Notes: a model not told the origin generated them from the sequence alone. A stretch of 64,000 nucleotides of DNA from JAPLJC01 sp052326585 (GCA_052326585.1 JBKQLU010000044.1:1-64000); one strand, 5' to 3'. Shown: positions 17,365 to 26,379, counted from the stretch's first letter. A program made the numbers and translations.

Positions 17365-18777
17365 ATGGTTAATTCGACCCATATAATTGGCATGGTGATC
17401 ACGTTATTAATAATTGCCGGCTTTGGTTTTTATGCTGGAACCAGAATTAATGACGAAAAAGACTATGCGGGCAGCTCCCGTAAAGCAGGGACGACAGTTG
17501 TTGTTGGGACTATTCTGGGGACCCTGGTTAGCGGTAACTCTACTATTGGTGCTGCACAATTAGCGTTCTTATACGGTATGGACGGTTGGTGGTTTTCTCT
17601 GGGAGGAGGGATCGCTTGTTTGGTTTTGGCGATTTTTGTGCTCAAGCCCATCTATTCAAGCAAAATAACCACCCTACCCGAGTATCTGGTCAAGACTTAC
17701 GGTTATAAAATCGGACCCATTTCCAGTATTTGCAGTAGTTTTAGCATATTCTTTAATGTTGTGGCAAACGGTCTGGCAGCCGTAGCCCTGATAACTACAG
17801 TAACTCATGTCAGTCCTACTTTTGCTGTGATTCTTACTCTGGTGGTATCGCTAGTCTATGTCATGGCTGGAGGAATTCAGGGGACTGGTATTGTCGGCGC
17901 GGTCAAAATGGCGCTACTTTTATTAGCAATGACGGTTGCAGGCGGGATTTCTCTTTACAAGTTCGGCGGAATCAGTGCTATGTATCACGCTTTTCCAAAC
18001 CCTTTCCCCTGGTTTTCCCTGTTTGGCCGCGGAGTTTCAAAGGACCTGGCGGCTGGATCGTCCCTGGTGCTTGGGGTCCTCTCTACCCAGATCTATATTC
18101 AAGTTATTTCATCAGCCAAGACTATCGGCAAAGCCCGCACGGGCTTATTGCTCTCAGCATTTCTTAGTCCAGTGGTTGGTGTTGGCGGCGTCCTGGTGGG
18201 ATTGTATATGAGGGCGCAGGTGGCAAGTTTCCCCGGCTTGGAATCGGCCTCAGCCAATGTTTTACCGACTTTCATTCTGCATTATATGCCACCCCTTTTC
18301 GGTGGCATAATCTTAGCCACCCTGTTTATTGCGACGATCGGAGGCATAGCTGGTATGAACCTCGGCATTTCGACTAATCTCACCCGTGACATCTACGTAC
18401 CGTATATTGCCAAGGGAGCCGATTATAAAAGGGATCTGTGGGTGCAACGCATGTTGGTACTTGGTCTTTGTGTTATCTGCGTAGTTTGCGTCAATAGCAG
18501 CCTGGGTAGCGTGATTCTGAGCTTCGGCTTCCTAGGACAGGGATTGAGGGCTTGTTGTGCCTTCTTTCCGCTCCTGGGAGCCATGTTCTTTAGACGCTTG
18601 GTTACCCCGGCGGCTGGCATAGCGGCGGTGATATTGGGACCAATAACTAATTTTTTATGGCACACCTTTGATCCGCAGGGTATGGATTCGCTCTATCCCG
18701 GACTTATGGCCAGTATGGTTGCTCTAATTGGAATCAGTGTGGCCACCCGCATGCTCGCCCACAAGAGTGAGGCGTGA
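17365..18777 (+). CDS. Sodium:solute symporter (SSS family)
   Basis: Membrane protein of 470 aa with about 12-13 hydrophobic segments and the SSS-like opening HIIGMVITLLIIAGFGFYAG and DYAGSSRKAGT. It follows the Grd-like genes by 14 bases after the relic and probably imports their substrate (a betaine, sarcosine or related amine would fit the family). Base composition is less GC-rich than its neighbours, which may point to acquisition. The substrate is inference. Confidence 0.85.
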   Translation: MVNSTHIIGMVITLLIIAGFGFYAGTRINDEKDYAGSSRKAGTTVVVGTILGTLVSGNSTIGAAQLAFLYGMDGWWFSLGGGIACLVLAIFVLKPIYSSKITTLPEYLVKTYGYKIGPISSICSSFSIFFNVVANGLAAVALITTVTHVSPTFAVILTLVVSLVYVMAGGIQGTGIVGAVKMALLLLAMTVAGGISLYKFGGISAMYHAFPNPFPWFSLFGRGVSKDLAAGSSLVLGVLSTQIYIQVISSAKTIGKARTGLLLSAFLSPVVGVGGVLVGLYMRAQVASFPGLESASANVLPTFILHYMPPLFGGIILATLFIATIGGIAGMNLGISTNLTRDIYVPYIAKGADYKRDLWVQRMLVLGLCVICVVCVNSSLGSVILSFGFLGQGLRACCAFFPLLGAMFFRRLVTPAAGIAAVILGPITNFLWHTFDPQGMDSLYPGLMASMVALIGISVATRMLAHKSEA

Positions 18778-18805
18778 CCTGCCCCCCCAAAATGGATCAG
18801 TTTTT

Positions 18806-18898
18806 GAGGGGCGGGTCAACGAGACCATGAACGTTTTCAAGGGGTACAACACGGTAAATAAGGAAGAACTGAGGGCTTTGGTGGGGGAAATCCGGTAA
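18806..18898 (+). pseudogene. Possible C-terminal remnant of a tyrosine recombinase
   Basis: A short frame (MNVFKGYNTVNKEELRALVG) resembles the last residues of phage-type integrases. No catalytic domain precedes it. Just upstream, GACCTGCCCC (18776-18785) and GGGGCGGGTC (18808-18817) form an inverted repeat around TGGATCAG. It lies next to two tRNA genes, a common integration site. The identification rests on a short match. Confidence 0.35.
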
Positions 18899-18931
18899 GG
18901 ATATTCACCTATATTCACCAGGACAAAAAGA

Positions 18932-18956
18932 GGGGTTGGCTGAAAGAGCCAACCCC
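18932..18956. terminator. Bidirectional intrinsic terminator between symporter region and tRNA genes
   Basis: GGGGTTGGCT (18932-18941), loop GAAAG, AGCCAACCCC (18947-18956). T-rich on both sides: ATGTTTTTT on plus, CTCTTTTTG on minus. It would end the minus-strand tRNA transcript. Confidence 0.85.
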
Positions 18957-18966
18957 ATGTTTTTTC

Positions 18967-19042
18967 TGGCTCCCCGGGACGGACTCGAACCGCCGACCAA
19001 GTGGTTAACAGCCACCCGCTCTACCAGCTGAGCTACCGGGGA
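18967..19042 (-). tRNA. tRNA-Asn (anticodon GTT)
   Basis: The minus-strand sequence begins TCCCCGGTAGCTCAGCTGG, has anticodon loop CTGTTAA and T-loop GGTTCGAGTCC, and ends with an encoded CCA. 76 nt. Confidence 0.97.
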
Positions 19043-19056
19043 GTGATGTTTGCTGC

Positions 19057-19130
19057 TGGCTGGGGGACCAGGATTCGAACCTGGATAGGCAGATCCAGAG
19101 TCTGCAGTCCTGCCGTTAGACGATCCCCCA
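19057..19130 (-). tRNA. tRNA-Gln (anticodon CTG)
   Basis: The minus-strand sequence begins TGGGGGATCGTCTAACGGC, has anticodon stem GCAGA/TCTGC around CTCTGGA, and ends GTCCCCCAGCCA. 74 nt, in tandem with tRNA-Asn, 14 bases apart. Confidence 0.97.
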
Positions 19131-19283
19131 GCGGATAAGCACCATTTTTTATATGAAGTTGGCGGGGCTTTGTCAAGAAGTCCATGCTGCCGCGGCGGAT
19201 GCGGCGCCATATCGGCCGGTATGCAGTCTGGCCTTTCTGGATCCAGGTTATTGCTTTAGCGGCAATCTTGGCCCCGGGGGCTA

Positions 19284-19703
19284 TCAGCGCACGATCAGGA
19301 CACTGCACGGGGCGTGGCGGCTCACCTTTTCCGCGGTGGTGCCCAGCAGGGCCCAGACTCCGGAAAGGCCGCTGTGGCCCACCACGATCAGGTCAAAGCC
19401 GCCCTCCCGGGCCACCTCGAGGATGGTCTTGGCCGGGTGGCCTGGGCGCATCACGGTCTTCAGGTCTATGCCAGCCTCTTGCGCCCGGCTGCCCGCCGAT
19501 TTCAAGAGTTTGCCATACTGTCCATTGGCAAACTCCTTCTCTTCCTGCACTTCATCGATAGTACCGGCGAACCTGGGTAAGCGCTCCTGCACCGCCAAGG
19601 CGGCCAGCTCCGCCTGGTAAACTTTGGCTAAATTAACCGCCGCTTCCAGGGCTCTATTGGCCCCATCAGAGCCATCATAGGCCACCAAAACTTTCTTGTA
19701 CAT
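19284..19703 (-). CDS. Universal stress protein (UspA family)
   Basis: Usp domain of 139 aa: MYKKVLVAYDGSDGANRALE with the ATP-site Asp, then FDLIVVGHSGLSGVWALLGT and HAPCSVLIVR. It lies downstream of the antiporter gene (124-base gap) and may share its fluoride-riboswitch transcript. Usp genes are known among fluoride-riboswitch regulons, which fits this position. Confidence 0.88.
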   Translation of the reverse strand: MYKKVLVAYDGSDGANRALEAAVNLAKVYQAELAALAVQERLPRFAGTIDEVQEEKEFANGQYGKLLKSAGSRAQEAGIDLKTVMRPGHPAKTILEVAREGGFDLIVVGHSGLSGVWALLGTTAEKVSRHAPCSVLIVR

Positions 19704-19827
19704 CTTCCACCTCCAGTACCGCCAGCTTTAGGCGGGCGCCGCCGGCTATTAGCAGGGAAAATTCCTGACGCACTTCTCCTCGCCGCACCAAAACCATCAC
19801 TTATTGTGCCCCAACCGGAGAATTTTT

Positions 19828-21033
19828 TCAATCTTCGGGCATGTGCAGGAAATGTTCCGAGGTGCCCCGATACTGGGAAGAATCTTTTCCGGGGGAGCCC
19901 GCCTTACCGGGGTAGAACCAGATTTGCCCCACCAGGGTGGGAATCACCGCCGAGCCGATGACCGCCGCCACCAATAAGGAATACTGCGCCTGGGTTATGT
20001 ATCCATAGTTGAGGCCAAAGAGCGACGCGATGCTGCCAAAGGTCAGGCCGGTGCACATCATGCAGGTGGTGTAATTGACCTCCCGAGGCGCCATCCCAAA
20101 TAATCGGCAGGTCGGCCAGACCCCGATAAACTTGGTGATCATCTTTGCCAAAAACAGGGCCAGCAAGACCCCGAACCCGGCTATCAAGGCAGGCAAAGAC
20201 ACCAGGGTCCCGGCCTTGAGAAAGAAGAACGGCGTCAGCAAGGCAAAAACGATGGAGCGCAGGCGCAGCATGATCGCTTTATTGTGGACAAATAAGCCCG
20301 CCACCACTATGCCGAAAATATAAGCCGGCAGCACGGCCTCGCTGCGTGCTTTGACCGCCAGGGCGCCCAGGGCGCAAAGGACCAGAAAGATGAATTTTAT
20401 TTCCGGTTCGCTCACGCGGCCGCCCCACCAGGCGAAGACCCGGCGGCTCAAGGCGGGGAGGACAACCAGGACCAACGCCGTCACCACTACAAAGATCACC
20501 AGCCAGTAGTCGTAGTTGGCGAAGATGAGGCCCAGGGCCAGCACCGTGCCCAGGTCGTTGACGAAGCAGGCGGCCAGGATGAGCTTACCCAAGTCCGTCT
20601 GGTTGAGCCCGGTCTCCACCATGACCGCATAGACCACCGCCATGGAGGTGGTGGACAGGGCGATGCCCGCAATCTGGGAGGCCTGGAGACTCCATCCGGC
20701 AACGTAATAGGCATAAGCCATGCATCCCAGAAATGGACCCAAGAAGGCGATGATGCCGATGGTCAGGGTAGGTTTTAACTGTTTGCGGAAGGTTGCCGGC
20801 TCGAGCTCGGCCCCGGCCAGGAAGGTGAGGACTACCGAACCAAAGCCGGCCAGGAAGTTGATCCAGGCATTGGGCTGAAAGAGGGCGACACCGAAATGGG
20901 CCCCGCAGTTGCCGGCCACAAAACCCAGGAAGATCTCCACCAGGGCCACGGAAATGCCAATGCGGATCGAGATCAGGCTGGCCAGGAAGGCCAACCCGAT
21001 CCAGGCCGTCGCACTGTACCACACTTGCTCCAC
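19828..21033 (-). CDS. Cation/proton antiporter (CPA family)
   Basis: Membrane protein with about 12 hydrophobic segments. LVEIFLGFVAGNCGAHFG and the central CFVNDLGTVLALGL, with an Asn-Asp pair, fit the Na+(K+)/H+ exchanger fold. The long open frame begins at 21075, but a GGAGGAG site lies just before a GTG at 21033 (VEQVWYSATAW). The upstream part overlaps a terminator hairpin, so 21033 is preferred (401 aa). It is preceded by a fluoride-type riboswitch; antiporters are known members of fluoride regulons, possibly to handle HF-driven acid stress or F- export. Confidence 0.85.
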   Translation of the reverse strand: MEQVWYSATAWIGLAFLASLISIRIGISVALVEIFLGFVAGNCGAHFGVALFQPNAWINFLAGFGSVVLTFLAGAELEPATFRKQLKPTLTIGIIAFLGPFLGCMAYAYYVAGWSLQASQIAGIALSTTSMAVVYAVMVETGLNQTDLGKLILAACFVNDLGTVLALGLIFANYDYWLVIFVVVTALVLVVLPALSRRVFAWWGGRVSEPEIKFIFLVLCALGALAVKARSEAVLPAYIFGIVVAGLFVHNKAIMLRLRSIVFALLTPFFFLKAGTLVSLPALIAGFGVLLALFLAKMITKFIGVWPTCRLFGMAPREVNYTTCMMCTGLTFGSIASLFGLNYGYITQAQYSLLVAAVIGSAVIPTLVGQIWFYPGKAGSPGKDSSQYRGTSEHFLHMPED

Positions 21034-21073
21034 GATATGCTCCTCCGGCGATCTTGAGGCGGGCGCTACATAC

Positions 21074-21170
21074 AAAAAGCCCCTGATCGCCTAAGCTGAT
21101 CAGGAGCCATTAGTGTCATCACGGTTCGGGCAGATTATCCTTCGCCCCGGCGGACTCCATCGCCTAATCT
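21074..21170 (-). ncRNA. Fluoride riboswitch (crcB motif), minus strand, with terminator platform
   Basis: Read on the minus strand: GGCGATGGAGTCCGCC (21149-21164), then AACCG, CTAATGGCTCCTG, the conserved parts of the fluoride aptamer. They merge into a terminator, GCTCCTGATC...GATCAGGGGC followed by TTTTT (21074-21107). It ends about 40 bases before the antiporter start. The family match is from memory of the consensus. Confidence 0.85.
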
Positions 21171-21245
21171 GGGGATAATTTAACCCCGGTCCCCAGCCCG
21201 GTCAAGGAAAATGTACCATAATTCACAATCACCCCTCTTTTAGGG

Positions 21246-21275
21246 TTGACATCCTGGCCCTATTGAAGGAATAAT
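21246..21275 (+). promoter_or_regulatory. Promoter for the plus-strand fluoride riboswitch and GTPase gene
   Basis: TTGACA (21246-21251), 18-base spacer, AATAAT (21270-21275), about 12 bases before the aptamer. Confidence 0.6.
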
Positions 21276-21283
21276 CTATCCTG

Positions 21284-21369
21284 CGACGGCGATGAAGTCC
21301 GCCTGAACTGTTCGCGGTAGCCCGCGGGCTGATGACTTCTGCTCTCATTTAAGGGGCAGAAGTTTTTTT
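21284..21369 (+). ncRNA. Fluoride riboswitch (crcB motif), plus strand, with terminator platform
   Basis: GGCGATGAAGTCCGCC (21288-21303), TGAACTG, a GCGGTAGCCCGC stem, and CTGATGACTTCTGC (21329-21342). The last part overlaps a terminator, ACTTCTGC (21335-21342) with GCAGAAGT (21356-21363) and seven T. The first gene downstream starts at 21395. Together with the minus-strand copy it forms a divergent pair about 115 bases apart. Confidence 0.9.
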
Positions 21370-21394
21370 ATGCTGCTCATGACCGGGAGAAGGT

Positions 21395-23164
21395 ATGGGA
21401 GTCTACCGGGAACTGAAGGAAGACCTGGAAGGGGAGCTGGGCCGGCTGGCCGCGCTGCCTGAAGTGCGGGGGGCGCTTCTCACGCAACTGCTGGACAAGT
21501 TGCGGCAAAACCGCTTCAATCTGGTGGTCCTGGGCGCCTTTAAACGGGGGAAAAGCACCCTGATCAACGCCTTGCTGGGTGAGGCCGTGCTGCCCACCTC
21601 CATCATTCCCCTAACTTCGGTGGTTACCATCCTGGGTTACGGCGAACACCTGGAGATCCGCGTCCTTTTTCAAAACGGCCAACGCACCGTCATCACCCGG
21701 GGGGAATTAGCGGCTTATATCACCGAGAAGGGCAATCCCAGGAACCATAAGGGGGTGCGGGAGGTGGAGATCACCTATCCCACAGATTATCTTCGGGACG
21801 GGGTGCGCATCATCGACACCCCGGGGGTGGGCTCGGTCTATAGTCACAACACGGAAGTCGCTTATAATTATCTCCCCCGGGTGGACGCCGCCGTCTTCGT
21901 GACTGCCGTGGACCCGCCGCTGTCCGCCGCCGAAGAGGCTTTCTTGAAGGATATCCGGGAATATGCCCACAAGCTCTTCTTCGTTTTGAATAAGATCGAC
22001 TATGTGGCCGAGCCTGAGCGGCAGGAGGCCCTGGACTTTACCGCTGAGGTCCTGCGCGGCGCCCTGGCCGCCCCAAGGGTGCTGATCTTTCCCCTCTCCG
22101 CCAAGCTGGGCCTGGAAGGCAAGGCCGACGGCGGCTCTGCGGCCTTGACGGCCAGTCTCCTCCCCGAATTTGAGGATCACCTGCGAGGGTTTCTTTATCA
22201 GCAAAAGGGCCGGGTATTGCTGATTTCTTGTATCAACAGGGCCCTGAAGGCCCTGAATGACTCCACCCTGGCCCTCACGGTGGAACGCCAGGCCAGCGCC
22301 ATCCCTCTTAATGAGCTGGAGGAGAAGATTGCCCGCTTCAGCCAGGAATTGCAGGGACTGGAGAAGGAACGGGAGATGTCCCTCTTGCTCTTGGAGGGGA
22401 GAGTCAAAGGGCTGGTGGCGGAGTTGAGCCGCGACCTGGAAGCCTTTAAGCGGGAAACCGGCGTCCGGCTGCGCCGGGAAGTGGAAGCCGAGTTCCAGCG
22501 CCAGAGCCGCCTGGCCCTCGACCTGCGCCAGGAGATGGAAGGGTACCTGTTCGCCGCGCTGCGGGATATCTTCCTAGATTGGCGGGTCGGTGAGGTCGAG
22601 AAACTGGCGCGGTCGCTGGCCGACACCCAGCAGGAGTTCGCCGCCCGGATAAACGGCATCCTGGAGCGCCTGACCCAACTGACGGCGCGCATCTTTGACT
22701 TTCCCCTGCCGGGTTTTGCGGCCGCGGAGACCCTCACGGAAAAGAGCCGCTTCGGATTCAAATTTAAAGATGAACCGGTGGGCCTGGAGATCCTGCAAAT
22801 GACCGTGGCTTCTTTGCTCCCCCGGGCCCTCACCAAGGGCCTGCTGCTCAAGAAGCTTCTGGAGAACGTCGCTGAATTGGTGGATAAGCATTGCGGCCGC
22901 CTGCGTTACGATTTCCAGCAGCGGCTCCAGGAGTTGACCCGAGATTTCCGGAAAGACTGGCTCTCCCGGATCGATGACACCACCCAAGGCATTCGGCAGG
23001 CGCTGGAGCGGGCCAGGGCCCAGAAGCGCAGCAGCACCCAGGCAGCGGCGCGGCGGGCCGGAGAAATGGAGCAAAGATTAACCGAAATCTCCCGCGGCGA
23101 GGGGGCGTTATTGGGATTGAAGACCCGGGTGGAAAAGTCCCTGCCTGGGTCAAGTAATATTTGA
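21395..23164 (+). CDS. Dynamin-like GTPase
   Basis: Protein of 589 aa with a large N-terminal GTPase domain: G1 GAFKRGKST (near 47-55), G2-like PLTSVVT, G3 IIDTPGVGS, G4 NKID. A long helical, coiled-coil-rich region follows (about 290-420), with a hydrophobic stretch near 460-490, as in bacterial dynamin-like proteins that remodel or protect membranes. It is the first gene behind the plus-strand fluoride riboswitch, a partner I do not recall as usual for this RNA. A role in membrane integrity under fluoride or acid stress is possible but unproven. Confidence 0.85.
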   Translation: MGVYRELKEDLEGELGRLAALPEVRGALLTQLLDKLRQNRFNLVVLGAFKRGKSTLINALLGEAVLPTSIIPLTSVVTILGYGEHLEIRVLFQNGQRTVITRGELAAYITEKGNPRNHKGVREVEITYPTDYLRDGVRIIDTPGVGSVYSHNTEVAYNYLPRVDAAVFVTAVDPPLSAAEEAFLKDIREYAHKLFFVLNKIDYVAEPERQEALDFTAEVLRGALAAPRVLIFPLSAKLGLEGKADGGSAALTASLLPEFEDHLRGFLYQQKGRVLLISCINRALKALNDSTLALTVERQASAIPLNELEEKIARFSQELQGLEKEREMSLLLLEGRVKGLVAELSRDLEAFKRETGVRLRREVEAEFQRQSRLALDLRQEMEGYLFAALRDIFLDWRVGEVEKLARSLADTQQEFAARINGILERLTQLTARIFDFPLPGFAAAETLTEKSRFGFKFKDEPVGLEILQMTVASLLPRALTKGLLLKKLLENVAELVDKHCGRLRYDFQQRLQELTRDFRKDWLSRIDDTTQGIRQALERARAQKRSSTQAAARRAGEMEQRLTEISRGEGALLGLKTRVEKSLPGSSNI

Positions 23165-23259
23165 ACCGGGCGAAAGTTGGAAATTTACCCTTGATATTTG
23201 GCCGCCCGTTCTTATTTTCTGGGCAGGCCCCCTAACCATTCTTCCCCTGGAGGTGACCT

Positions 23260-23541
23260 ATGAAAGAGTATGCAGAAATCACGAAGCAGAAGAAGCTCCC
23301 CCAAGTCGGGCAGGTGGTGCGCAGCAAGAAGTACGGCACGGAATGGCGGGTCATGGAGAAGAAGGAGGTCTGGCAGAACATCGACCCCGACCCGCAAACC
23401 GGGGAGACCCGCATGATCCCGGCGGTCTATCTCAATTTCTGGAGGGTCCAGGAAGGGGTCATGCCGGGTGTGGGCCGGATGATGGGGTTTTTGTACACCC
23501 TTAACGACAACACCTTTGCGCTCAATTGGGACCTCCCCTGA
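23260..23541 (+). CDS. Conserved-looking hypothetical protein (93 aa)
   Basis: Small basic protein (KEYAEITKQKKLPQVGQVVR at the N terminus, then TEWRVMEKKEVWQNIDPDP) behind a clean GGAGGTG ribosome site. It has no signal peptide or membrane segment. I do not recognise the family. It sits between the dynamin-like gene (95-base gap) and an intrinsic terminator, so it may be the second gene of the fluoride-controlled unit. Confidence 0.65.
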   Translation: MKEYAEITKQKKLPQVGQVVRSKKYGTEWRVMEKKEVWQNIDPDPQTGETRMIPAVYLNFWRVQEGVMPGVGRMMGFLYTLNDNTFALNWDLP

Positions 23542-23570
23542 GAGGGCGCCCCCCCTCCAGGCGAATCCTT

Positions 23571-23605
23571 ACGGGGCCAATTTCCCAAATTTGGCCCCGT
23601 TTTTC
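23571..23605 (+). terminator. Intrinsic terminator after the 93-aa gene
   Basis: ACGGGGCCAA (23571-23580) pairs with TTGGCCCCGT (23591-23600), then TTTTT. Confidence 0.9.
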
Positions 23606-23648
23606 ATAATTTTTCATCTCTCTCATATTTTCCATAAATGGAGGGCAC

Positions 23649-24284
23649 ATGACCCGGATCATCCTGGTGCGCCATGGCCAGACCCCCTGGAACAAGGATA
23701 AGATCTTTCGCGGCTCCCGGGACATTCCCCTGAACGACACCGGCCGGGAAGAAGCCCGGCTGGCGGGGGAATGGCTCAAGGGAGAGTCCATCCAGGCGGC
23801 CTACTGCTCCCCCCTGTCCCGGGCCCGGGACACCGGCGAGGCCATCGCCCGGCATCACGGCCTGCCGGTGGCAGATTTGCCGGGACTGAGCGATCTCTGC
23901 TATGGAGATTGGGAGGGCCTGCCCCTGACGGAGGTAAAGGTAAAATACGCCGACCTCTACCGCCGCTGGGAGACCGCCCCCCAGAGCGTGCGCTTCCCCC
24001 GGGGCGAAACCCTGGACGAGGTGAAGCAGCGGGCGCTGGCCGCGATGGCCGAGGTGCTGGCGCGCCATCCGGACCAGACCGTCCTGCTGGCAGCCCACCG
24101 GGCGGTGAATAAGGTCCTGATCGCCGCCTTCATCGGCCTGGATAACTCGAACTTCTGGCGCATCGGCCAGGACACTACTGCCATCAACCGCTTCCATTGG
24201 ACGGGCGGCGCCTGGCAGATCGTGTCACTCAACGGCACCTGCCACCTGCGCGGCCTGAGCCGCGGCGAGTACGTCGATTTTTAG
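23649..24284 (+). CDS. Histidine phosphatase (phosphoglycerate mutase superfamily)
   Basis: Protein of 211 aa with the catalytic RHGQT motif (residues 8-12, in IILVRHGQTPWNKDKIFRG), a second-half PLSRARDTGEA, and the second His in VLLAAHRAVNKVL, where most relatives have a SHGG motif. The family includes phosphoglycerate mutases and alpha-ribazole phosphatase (CobC). Given the cobalamin genes elsewhere in the window CobC is conceivable, but the local context does not support a particular substrate. Confidence 0.85.
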   Translation: MTRIILVRHGQTPWNKDKIFRGSRDIPLNDTGREEARLAGEWLKGESIQAAYCSPLSRARDTGEAIARHHGLPVADLPGLSDLCYGDWEGLPLTEVKVKYADLYRRWETAPQSVRFPRGETLDEVKQRALAAMAEVLARHPDQTVLLAAHRAVNKVLIAAFIGLDNSNFWRIGQDTTAINRFHWTGGAWQIVSLNGTCHLRGLSRGEYVDF

Positions 24285-24306
24285 AGAAAAAGGGGGGATT
24301 CCGGGG

Positions 24307-24828
24307 ATGGAAAAATATAAAGAGCGCAAATGGAGTGGAGAAAAAAGCAAGAAGTTCGGTCATGCCGGGCGGGTCAACGACCCCTACGAGCTGGCGGCTG
24401 GCCAGGAGGCGGCGGTGTGCCAGGAGTGCCACGGCGTCTACCAGGGCAAGCGCTGGTTCTTTGATGCGAAGCTTTACGACCAACTGTCAGGTCCCGCCAA
24501 GGTGCGGCAGGTGGTCTGTCCTACCTGCCGCAAGATCAAGGACCGTTACGTGGAAGGCTACCTCACCCTGAGCGGCGAGTTTTGGGTCCAGCACCGGGAA
24601 GAGATCGTCAAGCTGCTGGAAAAGGAAGCCGGCAAGGTGGGGCGGCGCAGCTTCGCTGACCGCATTATCCAGATGCTTCCGGAGGCGGACAGCAAGCTGG
24701 TAGTGGAGACCACCACCGAAAAGCTGGCCCAACACCTGGGCCGCACCATCTTCAAGGCCTACAAAGGCGATCTGAACTTCCGCTGGAGTGAGCCCAGCCG
24801 GTTCGTGCGGGTTTACTGGACCCGGTGA
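24307..24828 (+). CDS. BCAM0308-like zinc-ribbon protein
   Basis: Protein of 173 aa with two Cys pairs, CQECHGVY and CPTCRKIKDRY, spaced as in a zinc ribbon, then a helical part and TTTEKLAQHLGRTIFKAYKG. The pattern fits the BCAM0308/NMD3-like family of unknown function found in many proteobacteria. It starts 22 bases after the phosphatase gene, so the two are probably cotranscribed. It ends convergent to hldE. Confidence 0.7.
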   Translation: MEKYKERKWSGEKSKKFGHAGRVNDPYELAAGQEAAVCQECHGVYQGKRWFFDAKLYDQLSGPAKVRQVVCPTCRKIKDRYVEGYLTLSGEFWVQHREEIVKLLEKEAGKVGRRSFADRIIQMLPEADSKLVVETTTEKLAQHLGRTIFKAYKGDLNFRWSEPSRFVRVYWTR

Positions 24829-24855
24829 GGGAAGAGGCCGCTGGACTAATTGCCG

Positions 24856-26379
24856 CTACGAGCCTCCCTGGCCGTTTTTGATGCGCTGGATGAGGTTCGA
24901 GACCGATTCGGGTTCGGTGACCGGCAGGAGCCGGACCTCCCCGCCGTAAGCCTGGACGATCTCCCGCCCGGCCACCTGGGCCTCCGGATAATTGCTCCCC
25001 TTGGTAAGGACGTCCGGTTTGAGGCCGGCCAGGACTTCCGGCAGCCGGGGGCTTTCAAACAGGATGACGTAGTCCACCGCTTCCAGGGCCGCCAGGATGC
25101 GCAAGCGTTGAGCGGCGCCGATGACCGGGCGGCCCTCCCCTTTTACCAGCCGCACCGAGGCGTCGCTGTCGAGGGCCACCACCAGGAGGTCTCCCAGGCG
25201 CCGGGAATCCTCCAGGAACTTGATGTGGCCGGCATGGAGCAGGTCGAAGCAGCCGTTGGTGAAGACCACCTTGCGGCCCTGGGCCTGGAGATGGGCCACC
25301 TTGAGGCCCAATTCGGCCAACCCCAGGATCTTATCCTCCAGGCCGGCGGCCCGGCGTCCCAACTCCCGCTCCAACTCCGCCCGGAAGATGGGGGCGGTGC
25401 CCACCTTGCCCACCACCACGCCGGCGGCGACGTTGGCCACCGCGGCGGCCAGCGCCGGGTTGCCCCAGGAGGCCAGCCCCAGGGCTACGACCGCGGCCAC
25501 GGTGTCCCCGGCCCCGGAGACGTCGAAGACCTCCTGGGCCCGGGTGGGGATGTGCAGCTCCGGGCCTTGCCGGGGAAAGAGGAGCATGCCCTCGGCCCCC
25601 AGGGTAATCAGCAGATGGTCCAGGTCCAGGTCCTCCCGGAGTCCGGCTCCGCTGCGGACCAGGTCCTCCCAGCGGGACAGGGAGCGGCCGGCGGCCAGTT
25701 CCGCTTCCTGGCGGTTGGGGGTGATGACCGTGGCCCCGGCGTAACTGGAGAAATCCGGCCCCTTGGGGTCCACCACCACCGGCGTCCCCTGACTGCGCCC
25801 CCGCCTGATGACCTCCTGCAGCAATGGGGCGGTGAGGGCCCCCTTGGCGTAATCGGACAGGACGATGGCGGAGAGCCGGGGCAGGCGGTCCTGGAGAAAA
25901 CCGGCGGCCGCCGCCAGGAAATCCGGGCCGGCCGGGCGGCGGGATTCCCGGTCGATGCGCACCACCTGCTGGGTGTTGCCCATGACCCGGGTCTTGCGGG
26001 AGGTGCGCCGCTCAGGGTCGGCGAAGAGGCCGGCGTCATCCACTCCCAGCCGCTCAAGCTCCCGGCGCAACAGGCTGCCGGGATGGTCGTCGCCCACCAG
26101 TCCCAGGACTTCCACCCGGGCCCCCAGGGCCACCAGGTTGTTGACCACGTTGCCGGCGCCACCCAGGGTGCGGGTTTCCCGCTCCACGTCCACCACCGCC
26201 ACCGGCGCCTCCGGGGAGATGCGCGCCACCCGCCCCCAGAGGTACTCGTCCAGCATGAAATCCCCGGCCACCAGGACCCGCAGGCTGGAGAAGCCGGAGA
26301 GGTCCAGGCGCCGCAACTCCTCGCCCAAACCCGAATCTGCGCTACTGCCGCCTGACTGGCTCTGGAACACTGCCGGCAC
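24856..26379 (-). CDS. hldE: Bifunctional heptose 7-phosphate kinase / heptose 1-phosphate adenylyltransferase
   Basis: Makes ADP-heptose for LPS inner core. The N-terminal PfkB-type kinase domain (about 30-345) has VLVAGDFMLDEYLWGRV, GGAGNVVNNL and DVSGAGDTVAA. The C-terminal nucleotidyltransferase domain (from about 370) has TNGCFDLLHAGHIKFL with the HxGH motif. Total 507 aa, close to E. coli HldE (477). The start is a GTG; a GTG three codons later has a better-spaced GAGGAG site and could be the real start. Confidence 0.95.
   Translation of the reverse strand: MPAVFQSQSGGSSADSGLGEELRRLDLSGFSSLRVLVAGDFMLDEYLWGRVARISPEAPVAVVDVERETRTLGGAGNVVNNLVALGARVEVLGLVGDDHPGSLLRRELERLGVDDAGLFADPERRTSRKTRVMGNTQQVVRIDRESRRPAGPDFLAAAAGFLQDRLPRLSAIVLSDYAKGALTAPLLQEVIRRGRSQGTPVVVDPKGPDFSSYAGATVITPNRQEAELAAGRSLSRWEDLVRSGAGLREDLDLDHLLITLGAEGMLLFPRQGPELHIPTRAQEVFDVSGAGDTVAAVVALGLASWGNPALAAAVANVAAGVVVGKVGTAPIFRAELERELGRRAAGLEDKILGLAELGLKVAHLQAQGRKVVFTNGCFDLLHAGHIKFLEDSRRLGDLLVVALDSDASVRLVKGEGRPVIGAAQRLRILAALEAVDYVILFESPRLPEVLAGLKPDVLTKGSNYPEAQVAGREIVQAYGGEVRLLPVTEPESVSNLIQRIKNGQGGS

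Noticed and set aside
24850..26355. 501-codon plus-strand open frame opposite hldE
   Set aside because: Shadow of hldE, same reasoning.
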